Assembly (NCBI GenBank): GCA_036873135.1
Contig: JAPTYO010000018.1
Span: 11,771,503 to 11,835,502, forward strand
Source of the DNA: Clarkia xantiana subsp. parviflora
Lineage: Eukaryota; Streptophyta; Magnoliopsida; Myrtales; Onagraceae
Direction of reading: 5' to 3'
Length of the DNA: 64,000 nucleotides
Position 1 is the first letter of the stretch. Every line of letters starts with the position of its first letter. Both the position numbers and the translations under genes were made by a program. Shown piece after piece: positions 53,915-64,000 of the stretch. Under the pieces are notes generated by a model. It saw nothing but the letters and a program-made list of their open reading frames with translations, made no database searches and had not been told where the DNA came from.

Positions 53915-54786
53915 TGTTATGGGACCCCATAATTATGTGTATGGTCCGTCGACCCTAATAACTACTCATGTGAACTCAAGTACCATACGTTTGATCACGT
54001 GCGTTGGGTTGCCGTCTTTGAGTACTCCGTTCGCGTCGGGATCGTCTATTTAATATGCTTTTCTCTTCGTGGCCAGCTCCTCGCAGTCCTGCGAGAAGGG
54101 GTGTGTCGGGGGTTGCCCCGCGAATCCTCCCCGATGCTCAAATGAGTACGGGAGCTAGAGAAATAAAGTATTTTTGAGAGAAGTCAGAGCTATCAATAAT
54201 GAACTAAACTTGTAAATGAATGACATGATGTTCTATTTATAGAGTTTGTGATGCAATAATCCTGTATATGATAATGCTTTCCCGGGATAGTACATAACCG
54301 CAGGTAGGATGGGAATATGTTCTGTTTGGAATCTGAGGGACCTACTGTGTTTGGTAATATCCACGTATGTTTATACGGACTTCGGGGACTCGGAGTGACC
54401 AATAATAGCATAACCTATGCGAGAGGTCACCCAGGTGTCGGGACCGTGCGCGGGAGATGCGACGGTCCTGAACTCGTCCGGATGGGGGGTGTCTGTCCAG
54501 ATCAGTCCGGATGGACACACCTCTATCCGGACCAGTGGAGTTTCCTACATCTGGAGAAGCCTCCATCCAGATCGGTGGAGGATTCACCGGTCTGGATGGA
54601 AGTCGTTCCGTCCGGGCCTTCGCGACTCGGGACAACTTTGCATTTTCGTGTCGTGTTTTATCTCGGGATTTTTTTTCTCGGGTTTCGGGTCAATCGATGT
54701 TCAATTTTCAGTTTATAACAGTGTTTAGGGTCGACGTGGCGACTAAGTTTGGTTTAAGTGAGGTCAATCCGGGTGTAAATCTATCA
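53915..54786 (-). repeat. Element E1 3' LTR
   Basis: Reads TGATAGATTTACACCC to GGTCCCATAACA on the minus strand, about 872 bp. Contains many TCCGGA/ATCCGGAC words (54425-54640), CTATAAATAG at about 54243-54234 (minus), TTTGAGCATCGGGGAGG, and a TCGGGG/CCCCGA stem (54106-54134). aatag before 53915 is a possible target copy, unconfirmed because the other end is lost. Confidence 0.75.
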
Positions 54787-54797
54787 TTTTCCCCCGA
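54787..54797 (-). other. Polypurine tract of element E1
   Basis: The minus strand reads CTCGGGGGAAAA before TGATAGAT, as in E2 (62478-62487) and B. Confidence 0.7.
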
Positions 54798-54949
54798 GTC
54801 AAGCAATCGTTTTACCCTTACCTGACTCTATTTTGTAATGGGATGCACACCCGAGTTGAACTCACGTGCTTGAGTTTACTTCTTTGATGATCCCGGCTCG
54901 AGGCGGGGCGTGAGGCGCGATACCTGTCCCTTCTTCCTTTTGAGAATAA

Positions 54950-55310
54950 GACAACATGAAAAATTAGCATTATCATAAATGCAAATATGAACACATATAT
55001 GTAACAAGTCATAAATGTATAATTATGTATTATCATGTAAATAGGTGCAAGTATGAATATATACGTGTAAACATTTGGGTGTATGCACAAATATGTGGTA
55101 ATTCATGAATGTGCTAATATATGCTACCATGTAAATGGTTGTAAGCATGAGCATTGATGTTAACATATATATGTGACAAATCATAAGTATGATAGCATGT
55201 TATCATGTTTAGCTATGTAATCATGTATGTGGATATATGCACAAGTATGTGGTATATCATGAATGTTAGAACGCATGAACACACATGGATAGAAGCACTA
55301 GTATGAGTTT
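54950..55310. repeat. CATG/ATGT-rich tract of element E1
   Basis: Alternating purine-pyrimidine words (ATGTAAATGGTTGTAAGCATG and variants cut short here) like those of B and F at the same place before the polypurine tract. 55311-55590 shows nothing further. Confidence 0.5.
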
Positions 55311-55594
55311 GAGAGTAAGAGTATAAACTCCATTTTAATTTTGGCCTTTATGTTAATTGCCCTTTTGCATGGCCCGTGATCATGAATATATACATATCGT
55401 TGCCTCTGCAGTAGGCGTAGTAGCATTTTGATCATAGGGTGTTAACTCGTGTGTTGTTCGCGGTTCATATCGCGCGTGTGTTGACTTGCCCCCTTAGTAG
55501 GTGTAGTGTCTGTTTCTCATGTTACCCTTGTAAGGTGCGTAGCTATTGTTTTGTTGATGGGGTAATCAAAACCCGCGCGTTTTTGACTTGTTTT

Positions 55595-55990
55595 TCCGAG
55601 GTAGGACGCGTTTTGCAACTTCTACTTGGTTTTTCCAAGGTAGGGTGCGTTTTGCGACTGCTACTTGGTTTTATCAAGGTAGGGTGCATTTTGCGACTGC
55701 TACTTGGTGTTTCCAAGATAGAGTGTGTTTTGCGACTGCTACTTGGCTTTTTCAATATATGGTGTATTCTGCGATAACTACTTGCATGGTTATTCCAAGG
55801 TAGGTTGCGTTTTGCGACTGCTACTTGGAGTTTCCGAGATAGAGTGTGTTTTGTGACCACTATTTGGTTTTTCCATGGTAGGGTGCATTTTGCGACCGCT
55901 ACTAGGTGTTTCCATGATAGAGTGTGCTTTGCAATCGCAACTTGGTATTTCCAAGGTAGAGTGCGTTTTGCGATCGCTACTGGAAGGTTC
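55595..55990 (-). repeat. 39-bp tandem array in element E1
   Basis: Ten copies of a unit with GGTGCGTTTTGCGACTGCTA and CTTGGTTTTTCCAAGGTAG. In the last five copies two variants (CCAAGGTAGGGTGC and CCAAGATAGAGTGTG) alternate. The period is a multiple of three, so both strands show long repeat frames, which are not genes. Confidence 0.92.
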
Positions 55991-56164
55991 TTTTCTCCAT
56001 CGCCATTCTTAGCATTCTTGAAGCTTACTTGTACTTCCATGAGTAGGGATTGACCTTTAAATTGATCGCATTTTATAACCTGCACCTATGGAGTTGTATA
56101 TATATAAGTTGTTAACATGCTTTGCCCTTTGGACGCGAGGAGTTAAGCCTCACATTGACTACAC

Positions 56165-56395
56165 TTCATAGTCCTTCGTTGTCTGATGTGTGGACATGAC
56201 AGTCACTGTGTGGACATGATAGACATTTTACAATATGCCGACATGATGGCCGTTTCGAGATGCTTGGACATAATAGACACTTAGAATTATGCGGACATGA
56301 CAACCGCTTCGAGGGGCGTGCACATGATAGCCACTTAGCAGTAGGCAGAGACGATAGCCGCTTCGACATGTGTAGACATTGGAAGAGTGTGCATG
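56165..56395 (-). repeat. 27-bp tandem repeat in element E1
   Basis: About eight diverged copies of GTGTGGACATGATAGCCACTT, the reverse complement of the unit in F at 23870-24095. A shared array unit links the two element families. Confidence 0.85.
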
Positions 56396-56409
56396 CGCAT
56401 AAAAGACAT

Positions 56410-56720
56410 TGCATTTATTTATTTGACAAGGGAGTTCTCAAATGATAAAGCAAAATCATTATTCATAAGAGAAGTAACAGAGACAACATTCATTCAAATT
56501 CTAGGTGCAAATAGGACATTCTCAAGAAGATAAGGTCCTACCATTGCGCATAGAAAATTTACAGTTCCCTACTCCTTCGACTTCAACTTGTGAGTTGTCG
56601 CCAATATATCCTTTTCGAACCTTTCGGCATACATCTGTACATGGAAAATAATCATTTGTCATTGGTTATGTGGTCTTTCGCACCTGAACCAAGAATCCCA
56701 GAAGGATTTGAATCATTTAA
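56410..56720 (-). pseudogene. Protease remnant of copia C2
   Basis: Frames read ILGSGAKDHITND near 56690, where copia proteases have LDSGA, so the catalytic Asp appears as Gly. ENVLFAPRI and MNVVSVTSLMNNDFALSFEN follow near 56410-56520, the usual end of the domain. Frame changes and stops are frequent. Homology stops at about 56410, where the E1 sequence starts. Confidence 0.7.
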
Positions 56721-57531
56721 AATGATAGAGGAGGAAACTAAAGCTTCCATAACATATACAATGCCACATACCTTGGCATTCGGTTTGTTGGAACTCGCCC
56801 CATTACCGATACGGCGAGGGTTGGAGTCCCTGCAAACTATCTCTGATTTTACCTGGAGATTACCTTGTTTAGACTTAGTTGACGTTTTACGATCAACATC
56901 CTTTTTTTTCTTACCTTTGTTCCCCCACTTCCATTTCTATCCAATAGGTGGTCCTGGTAGTTTGGCTTCTTTCATTACCATTGCCAATCTATTTTCTTCC
57001 ATCTCGATTAATTTCAAGACTGATGCAAGATCCAACATGGAAATACTGACGGTCAACAAAGTCCTAGTTGCTCTCTAGGACTTCGAGAGAATCCCGATTT
57101 TGGCCTGAATTTTGTCTCATTCAGTCATTATCGTCAAGAGGTTTGATCATATTGAGGAGTTGATATACATTTTCAAATACACTAGTGTTATCGCTCTTTA
57201 AACTTTCATCTATAGAATGTATAAGTGGGTGCAGAAGAATTGCTATGGTGTTTCCATACTGCAGGAACAATGCATCCCATATGTCCTTTATAACTAGAAC
57301 AACCTTATACTCGACTTTAATGTCCGAAGACATCTTAGATAGCAAAATTTCCCTAGCTCTCTTGTCATCCTGCTCCCACTTAAAGTGGGTATGTGCTAGC
57401 CCTTTAGTCAGGCATGCATCAGGACAACTCATTGTCTTCCGAATGTGGTCAATCAGACATTTATCATCAAGTAGTAGATTGAAGCATTTGCACCACGAGT
57501 CGTAATTTGTCTCATTCAAAAGCTTTGGCAC
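56721..57531 (-). pseudogene. Gag of copia C2
   Basis: An open frame of 136 codons (57531-57121) begins MPKLLNETNYDSWCKCFNLL, the typical N-terminal gag stretch of plant copia elements (NY..W). It runs through ILLSKMSSDIKVEYKVV and DALFLQYGN, and stops at 57121. Downstream the frame is lost; a basic stretch near 56890-57000 may be the RNA-binding end. A 162-codon plus-strand frame over the same DNA is an overlap artefact. Confidence 0.8.
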
Positions 57532-58814
57532 ATGATAAATCCATCGGTGCCATTCGATACTAACACATTAAAAATCATGCGACAATCAGAGAGACAATTT
57601 AGAACAATTTAAAAATAGAATTGCTTACATCATATATCTATGAGATAGAAGGCGAACAACAATGATTCCTCAGTCATCTAGCCAACTCAACCACCAGTAA
57701 ACCAACAATGGAAGGAGGCCGTGAAAGAGTTCACACTGCCGACGTCTCCTTTATAATAGATCAGTCTTTTAAAACGGTTTAATCGCTTTCACTGGAACGA
57801 GAATTTTCAAATACGCTTGATTTTAAAATTGTTCCGAAGATTTCTCATGCAAGCATACATAATTCTACTACACTAGCAAATTATCATATGCGGCCACATC
57901 CTGAAACTATCATGCATACGCATAACGCATAATCACACCACATCAATCATGCATATTTGGCGATTGAATTTCGATTTAAAATATTTGGGGCTGACTTGCC
58001 TTCACGTTATCAATCAGTCATGCGAACTTCTAGACATGGATCATAATCAATATCACTCAGCATAACATGCCTATCCTAGAGCGCAACTCATTAATTGAAA
58101 ACAGGACTCCACCCTCAACATTCAATATCCAGTCAGCTTGACATAGTCAATACACAATTATAATCATGCATTTATATCAACATATACAACAATTGAAATT
58201 CATCCCACAAAATGAATCGGTCTCATAATCATGCATTTCTGAGATCCATTCCATAATTGAATTTAGGCATCAGGTTGAATAAAATGTAAAAATATCAAAC
58301 CAATTTTATGTAGATTAGGTAATTTTAAACTTCGAAAACATTTGGATTTTAAAATTTGACCAACCTATTTTCAGTTTACTCGCGACGGTCCGATTATTCT
58401 GGTCCGGTTCAGTCAGTTTCGGTCTGACCGGTCCGGTTCTATTCAAATAGGTAATTCGGTTCAGTTTTTCACGCAAACCGGGTCGGTTTGGTTTAACACA
58501 TTAGTGTAATTGGTCCGACCCGACCCGAATGGGTCGGACCGATTGAGAAAACCCGGGTGGGTTGACCCGACCGGTAGAACCCGACCCGATTGGACCGGTT
58601 CGGGTTTCACTAGTTATCCGTGTCATTAACCCGACCCGGATGTCCAAATTGGACCGGCCCATTTACCTATAGTGTTCGGCCAAAACATTACTTGGGGGGT
58701 AAGTATGGTTTTAAAATCTACTAATAACTTAACTTAGCCACCAAGTAATATTAACTATAGATATAGTTTCCAAATATATTTGCACAATATATGTATATAT
58801 AAATTTCTGCCCCG

Positions 58815-58870
<56 letters not shown>

Positions 58871-59691
58871 TATAATATATTTATTTATTTATTGTCAAGA
58901 TTCTATAGTTATGAATAAAATCTATAAACAATATATGTTCCCAATCTTAGGTAACTAAGAGCATCCACAATGGTTTTACATAAATTGTATTCTTTAAAGT
59001 TGCCACGTAGACATTTATGTACACTTTAAGTAATACGTAAATTTAAGACACACGTAAAAAATATTTTCTCTGCAATCGTATTACTTAAACATGTTCCTTA
59101 AATATATTTTATTATTAATTTTTCCAACAATCACCAATAAGATATTAGTATTAATTATAAAATGAATTAATTTATAATAAAAAATTAGTTACGTAATACA
59201 TAGTGCATTACTTAAATTTAAGGAATGCTTTATGTAAAAACATAAATTTACGTGTGGGTCCCATCTTTAAGGAATGCTATGTAAAACCACTGTAGATAGT
59301 TTTTGTTGCTTTACTTAAATAAACATGTAGGACCCACGTTTACGTAATCTTTACGTAATACCATTGTGGATGCTCTAATATATATCAATAAATATTCTAA
59401 CTTCCCTAAAATCAATTTTCATGTGTATATAACCCTAATTTTGGCCTAAAATCACTAGCATGGGCCGAAATATTAGTTAATTTTACATGCTAATTTCGGC
59501 TAAAAACACAAATTTTAGGGTTAGTGGTCAAATTACTAAGATCAATAATAAAATTTTAATTTTGATAAATGTCATGTTTTTCTTGAAGTCATGAACACGA
59601 AATTTTACTAAAAAACAAAAAATCATGAACTATCAGATTTACCCAAAACTCAAGAACACCATTTTTATCAAAAACATGAACTCCCTACAAA
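57532..59691 (-). other. Leader of copia C2
   Basis: Non-coding. From 57987 to 59691 it aligns with the C1 leader (9213-10610) apart from the MITE. Contains the GGTCCG/CGGTT array (58385-58690) and a (TA)n tract (58819-58865). Confidence 0.75.
58959..59375 (-). mobile_element. MITE copy 2 (inverted relative of copy 1)
   Basis: 417 bp, same terminal repeats as 41685-42092 but in reverse orientation, flanked by TAA (58956-58958, 59376-59378). The paralogous C1 leader has a single TAA at 10177-10179 and no MITE, which is a direct empty-site proof of insertion and duplication. Confidence 0.93.
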
Positions 59692-59704
59692 GGCTATGAT
59701 ACCA
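59692..59704 (-). other. Primer binding site of copia C2
   Basis: The minus strand reads TGGTATCATAGCC, near the initiator-Met complement, next to the LTR. Confidence 0.8.
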
Positions 59705-59705
59705 C

Positions 59706-60258
59706 TGTTGGAATTAGGGGACGATTACTATGGAAACAAAAACCACATGGTACTGCTATATAACAAATTACGTAGTGGAGAGAACACACATACCAATTAA
59801 GCTTTCCGTAGTCCCAAGAACGTGACAGGGAGTTCACGATCTGCCGAAAGGGTCCTATAGTAACTCTTGTGAATGAGAAATTTACGATGAATGGTCTCCA
59901 CAGCAAAGCCTCTTTTCAATCTGGTCTCTGGGATGGATCTCCGAGGTAATTGCTTAAAGCAACACCTCCTTGCTCTTGGGTGTGTTTCGGCCGAACCTCA
60001 CTATAATAAGGAGAGAGATTTCCTTGGTCTCACCTTAAAGAAATCTCTATCGATCTCTAGGGCAAAACCCACCTAGGTTGATACCCAAGGTTAGGTTGGT
60101 TGTGTGTTAAAGGGGAGGCCCAATTTTGGGCTCTCATGTCAATTGAGATTTAGGCCTAGCCCAAAATCCCTAATGTGACATTACCCAAATAACATTTAGG
60201 ATGTTGTGCTTATATTAAAGGGTTCCTATTACGGCGGCTCATTCACCAAATGCCAACA
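59706..60258 (-). repeat. Copia C2 5' LTR
   Basis: 553 bp, TGTTGGAATTAGG to AATGCCAACA on the plus strand. Aligns with the two parts of the C1 LTR with many differences. Confidence 0.88.
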
Positions 60259-60309
60259 GCCGGTAGGTATGAGCCCTATGACTAGTATAGATAATATTCA
60301 TAGTCTCCT

Positions 60310-61131
60310 TGTCCGACGAGGAAAATTCCGATAAGAAGGCTAATCGTATGTAACAGCAATATGAGTAATCGACCAAGTAACATGGCGATCCTTAAATAAA
60401 TAATGATCCCCCCAATTACAACTAGAACGAACAACGGGAATGACCAAACGAAGTTTGGTGTTCCACTTGACTTCCCCCAAACCCAGTTGAGAAAAACTGT
60501 GACCTTTCAACAGAGGGAAGTGAGCAACCAAGGAGGACATGCCAGACGGACCTTGATGCTGGAATCAGAAGAAGCATCGGAAGAGTGTAATTGAGTAGTC
60601 CCAAGACAGTTGATGGCACAACACCCAAAAATCAACCCAAGCTCGAACACTTGAAGAAGTGAGATCGATGGAAGAAATCTTGTAGTACCTACAAAGATTG
60701 GCGAGTATCTCGCAATAAGGAAATCACAAACCACCCCGCACTTGGGCGGTGTACATCGCCACTATCCCATTCGAAGGGACAGTGGCCTAACCAAAAATAC
60801 GCCTCAAAGAAGAGTGAAAAGGATATAAGGCCTTGTCCAAAGATAAGAGATCAGCCATACTAGAGTAAATGCGGTACTCTCTCTCTCACAGGGTATTACT
60901 CAAGTAAGTCTGACATAAGTACCTAGAGTCAGACTCAAGAGCTAACTCGGAGTTAGAGACAAGCTCTAACCCTGAAACAGACTTTGACTCAGATGATAGT
61001 TGAAGTTCCCACTCTGACTCTGATTCTAAATCGTACTCGGGAAAGTAAACGTTAGGAGCTTTAGAAATGAGAAACTTACACTCTCTCCTTCTGGTGAGAA
61101 ATGAAGGAAGTCCTAGCGAAGGAGGAGCCAA
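60310..61131 (-). pseudogene. Antisense gene remnant of element E2
   Basis: Minus-strand frames read SKAPNVYFPEYDLESESEWE (61050, the acidic N-terminal part as in B), then, in other frames, VGTTRF...FELGLIFGCC (60690-60630) and PLLKGHSFSQLGLGEVKWNT (60510-60450), matching B SLKGKNFSKLGLGEVKWDV. The later coiled-coil part is missing because copia C2 begins there. At least two frame changes are present. This confirms that the antisense gene was carried by a fifth element. Confidence 0.7.
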
Positions 61132-61784
61132 ATGAACCTACTATGGAATCCAAACTCCGTGATACCACCAAGACAAGAGAACCTGTAACACAAAAGGGAA
61201 ACCCATTAATACCCACACGCGCGTCAACAATGCTCCACCAACAAAGTAACAAGTGTGCTTACTACGGGGGCAGCCAACACAAAGGGCAACACCCTACACT
61301 CAAAACACGCCTACTACGGGGTTAACGTGATACAAGCAAGTCATGAAACATAATCGACTAGAGGGTCAACACCCCACGTCTGAAAAACCAATGCCAACTA
61401 CATGGGCAATTATATGTACACAACTTAATGATTTCAGGTCATGCAAAATGGTGATCAACGTAAAAGTCAATCCTAAAGGAAGCAACAACACTTCCGATCC
61501 AAGAAAAACACAAACTTTAATCGGGAAAGACTCCCGCGACTAACACAAAAATTTAGTCATTTTCCTTACATTCAATAATCTAAACGATTCGATATAACCA
61601 TGCATTGTGAGTTTCGATTCAATGACTAATAAAAATAGGAAATAAATGCAAACACAAGGGGTCCACCCACTCAAACAATGGGAAAATGTCGAACCTTTGA
61701 AGATTTCGAGGACGACACCCAAAAATCGAGCTCCCCGAGTAAACCCACTCAAATTCGACCTAAGAAAACGGTCCAGCGAGCCAC

Positions 61785-62085
61785 TTCTGCCACCTGAAAC
61801 ACCGCCGCTACCAAGAGCCGCACCGCACGTCGCCAAGACTTCCCACCGTTTTCGCCGGAATTACTGCTGCCGTCAGCCGTTGAAGCCCGCCGAGCTGAAA
61901 TTGGATCGCCGTGAGCCACTCCCCGCTCCAGGCGATCCCAGCCGCGCCGCCGGAACAACTCAGCGTCGCTAGAACCACCAAGCTCCGCCGTGAGCCACTC
62001 CCCCACTCTAGCCGATCCCAGCCACGCCGCCGGAACCACCATGCTCCGCCGTGAGCTCCGCCGCTCCAAAGATCGAACCAAATCG
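61785..62085. repeat. CGCCG-rich island with a repeat of about 77 bp
   Basis: CTCCGCCGTGAGCCACTCCC and GATCCCAGCC...CGCCGCCGGAAC recur at about 61905, 61985 and 62048. It produces overlapping open frames on both strands (108 and 115 codons) without known domains. Position relative to the antisense gene matches the island of B at 30595. Confidence 0.6.
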
Positions 62086-62487
62086 GCTCGATTCAAACCA
62101 CTAACTAAGTTCTTCTAGTTAACCATGATTGTTACTTGAGCTCCAAGAAAGAAAAATTGGGATGGTTAAATGTCTTTCTTCTTTAGCAAGAAAATGATGT
62201 GGTGTATATCATATATTTAGGAGGGACCAAAAGGCTAAAAGGGACCTATATTCTAACTCTCACACTTATGTATATCATATATTTGTGCTTATACATGCAC
62301 CCATGATTACACTAACATCGACGCCATCTTATTCTCCAAAGGAAGAAGGAAAAGCATCGCGCCCCCGCGCATCAACAAGTGTCGGGATCGTCAAAAAGGT
62401 AAAATATTCCACGATCTCAATTGGGTTTTCTCCCAATACCAAATAGAGTCAGGAAAATGTAAGACTATTACTTGACTCGGGGGGAAA

Positions 62488-62830
62488 TGATGGATGTACA
62501 CCCAATTTGAACTCATTTTGACCTCAACTTAAGTCGCCACGTCGACCCCATACACGATTATAAACCGAAACATTGACACCGACCTACAAATGACTCGAAA
62601 TAACACACATCGGGCGAAAAATGGTTCGGAAGGACGGAAACCCCTCCGGACCCAAGGACTAATCCGGATGAAAATTGCTCATCCAGACCTGTTCGGATGG
62701 AGCCTTATCCGTTCTGACTAGTCCGGGTGGACAACCCTCCGCTCAGACAAGTCTGAACGTGCGCCCCTCGCCCATGCTCAGACCACGACGCCCGTGTGAC
62801 CCTCACTCGGGCTACGCCCTTGGAGGCTAC
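62488..62830 (+). repeat. Element E2 3' LTR, right end not resolved
   Basis: TGATGGATGTACACCCAATT at the start, then CGCCACGTCGACCC as in E1 (reverse complement near 54730-54750), and TCCGGA-type words at 62650-62720. The R/U5 motif found in the other LTRs is not seen downstream, so the LTR is truncated or diverged after about 62830. Confidence 0.6.
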
Positions 62831-63597
62831 TTTGAAATACTGATAGCCCTATGAAATATACGCGAACCCCACTAAAGACAGTGGACCCCGACGATGGCAA
62901 ACAGAAGAGAAACCTGTCTTATCCGCGAATAAAACACTATTCTTAGTTAATACAATCTCTATCCATGATAGTACCTGTCACAATAGCTAAATTAGGCTTA
63001 TTTTTCGCCTAAGTATAGCACTTGTTGAAGTGATTGCACTCCCAACCACCAGCCAAAAATCCAACTCTAACGCAGCCATGAAGATCACGAACAAGCCAAA
63101 ACGCAGCAAGGGACAAGAAACGCGCCAAGGATCTAGAACACATGTCCACACACACAACCAGATGTCTCCAAAACAAGGTAAAAACGCAGCAACACAAGTA
63201 AAACAAGAAACCAAACAATCAAGATAGTGGAACACTTGCCTTTATTACTCAACAAAGGCTACACGCCTGAATTACACCCACAGAATTTAGACGCTCACAA
63301 TTATTAATCAGTTTTACCATAGCTGGGTGTGCAAAATCTGACCTAACACTCACATACGTATCACTCACGTTTTTGGCACTCTCAAGCACACCAAAACACA
63401 AGGGAGAGCAGCTCCTTTTATAGCCTAAGGGCTGCCACAAATCCCTCCTAGATATAGATATATATCTAGACCCAAATCCTATCAAGTAAACATATATATT
63501 CAGCCAACACCTATATATATATATTCACACATAAATAAATATATATTAAGCTTAGGATATATATTTATAACATATATATATCCTTAGCATACAATCA

Positions 63598-63646
<49 letters not shown>

Positions 63647-64000
63647 AATATATACCTCTAGGAGATATATTTTCAGCATCAGACTTGATCTTCATATATT
63701 GGGCTATCTTGGGCGGATTTGATCTTGCTTAGGGCCTAAGACTTCATATTAAGGCTGAAAAGTAGAGTAACTTGCTGTCAAAGAAAGCTCCTAAGTAGTT
63801 TTGGGGCGGATTCCCTCTAATTGGACATCAAATGACACATACCCTTAGTACTAGGCTCTTCTTTTGCTTTGGGGCAGCTTTTGCTTGCATAAGGGCAATG
63901 GCATGCCTTGGGGCAGCCATCGAGAACCTTTATTACACTCCAAGATTCCTTCTTGATCACCCAAACACTAACACCAAACTCTTGGGCAAGCTCCGTTCAT
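62831..64000. other. Unclassified DNA, possible minus-strand LTR promoter
   Basis: No gene seen. On the minus strand GCTATAAAAGGAGCTGC at about 63423-63407, followed by a GT-rich leader and AGTAATAAAGG, resembles an LTR promoter and polyadenylation region. A (TA)n tract is at 63602-63643. The left edge and class cannot be fixed. Confidence 0.4.

Larger units (their letters stand above)
53915..56400 (-). mobile_element. Element E1: 3' part of a Tat-like gypsy element
   Basis: On the minus strand, 27-bp repeats, 39-bp repeats, a CATG-rich tract and a polypurine tract lead into a 3' LTR (53915-54786). No gag, pol, antisense gene or 5' LTR is present. At about 56400 it passes directly into copia C2 sequence. 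The layout and the 27-bp unit match element F, but the LTR family is closer to that of E2. Confidence 0.72.
56400..60258 (-). mobile_element. Copia C2: 5' LTR, leader, gag and protease remnant
   Basis: On the minus strand: LTR (60258-59706), primer site, a leader of about 1.7 kb without the MITE, gag (57531-57121) and a protease remnant ending near 56410. Integrase, RT, RNase H and the 3' LTR are absent; E1 sequence begins instead. It is collinear with C1 (9213-10893 plus 32223-32540). MITE copy 2 sits inside the leader. Confidence 0.8.
60259..62487 (+). mobile_element. Element E2: internal 3' part of a Tat-like gypsy element
   Basis: Contains an antisense-gene remnant (minus), ACTACGGGGGCA repeats (61260-61320), a CGCCG-rich island and a polypurine tract (62478-62487, CGGGGGGAAA) leading to an LTR start. 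Its 5' part is missing; copia C2 abuts at 60258. Orientation is opposite to E1, so the two are separate insertions. Confidence 0.65.

Noticed and set aside
55439..56085. Long repeat frames on both strands (LLLGFSKVGCVLR and SSRKTHSILETP types)
   Set aside because: The array period of 39 bp is divisible by three, which keeps every frame open; not evidence of a gene.
56590..57078. Plus-strand 162-codon open frame
   Set aside because: It overlaps decayed copia gag/protease on the minus strand and has no homology of its own.
61646..62096. Overlapping frames of 108 and 115 codons on both strands
   Set aside because: Caused by the stop-poor GC-rich island; no domain or conserved start.

Overview
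The window is plant nuclear DNA, probably from a flowering plant with a retrotransposon-rich genome. It contains plant-type Ty3/gypsy elements of the Athila/Tat clade, Ty1/copia elements with initiator-Met-type primer sites, Tourist-like MITEs that leave TAA duplications, and (TA)n microsatellites. I found no convincing host gene, tRNA or rRNA. Almost every base belongs to a mobile element, many of them nested. All coding regions are broken by stops, frameshifts or deletions. The species cannot be named from this sequence.

Layout. 1-9212 is element A, a minus-strand Tat-type gypsy element whose left LTR is cut by the window edge. 9213-10893 and 32223-32540 are the leader and split 5' LTR of a minus-strand copia element (C1). 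A sits in the C1 leader and element B (10894-32217) sits in the C1 LTR. B contains element F (16719-27255), whose left LTR in turn contains a solo LTR, G (17175-17871). Target duplications support each step (gggct for A, one copy visible; cctat/cctac for B; atact for F; tactc for G), so insertion order is C1, then B, then F, then G. 32541-35166 is unassigned repeat-like DNA with a possible SINE. 35172-40537 is a complete but decayed copia element (I) with 318-bp LTRs. MITE copy 1 is at 41685-42092. A foldback (long hairpin) sequence at about 42240-42632 and 53483-53790 is split by element H (42633-53477), a plus-strand sister of A and the youngest-looking gypsy copy. 53915-56400 is the 3' part of a minus-strand Tat-like element (E1), joined abruptly to a second copy of the C copia family (C2, about 56400-60258) that carries MITE copy 2. 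60259 to about 62830 is the 3' part of a plus-strand Tat-like element (E2). The last 1.2 kb is unclassified.

How the parts work together. In A and H the sense strand carries gag-protease-RT-RNase H (plus a second archaeal-type RNase H in H)-integrase. The opposite strand carries a four-exon gene between integrase and the 3' LTR, with its own TATA box, GT-AG introns at the same positions in both copies, and a product with a 'putative gypsy type transposon' (Transposase_28-like) N-terminal part and a coiled-coil C-terminal part. A tandem array lies between the converging ends of pol and this antisense gene.

B and F lack RT, RNase H and integrase but keep gag/protease traces, long tandem arrays and the antisense gene, so they look like non-autonomous Tat derivatives. 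B also has a second, different gag C-terminal half after protease. The most unusual signals are the spliced antisense gene with its own promoter, its retention in pol-less elements, the double gag of B, and a shared LTR motif followed by a hairpin whose stem changes on both sides between families.
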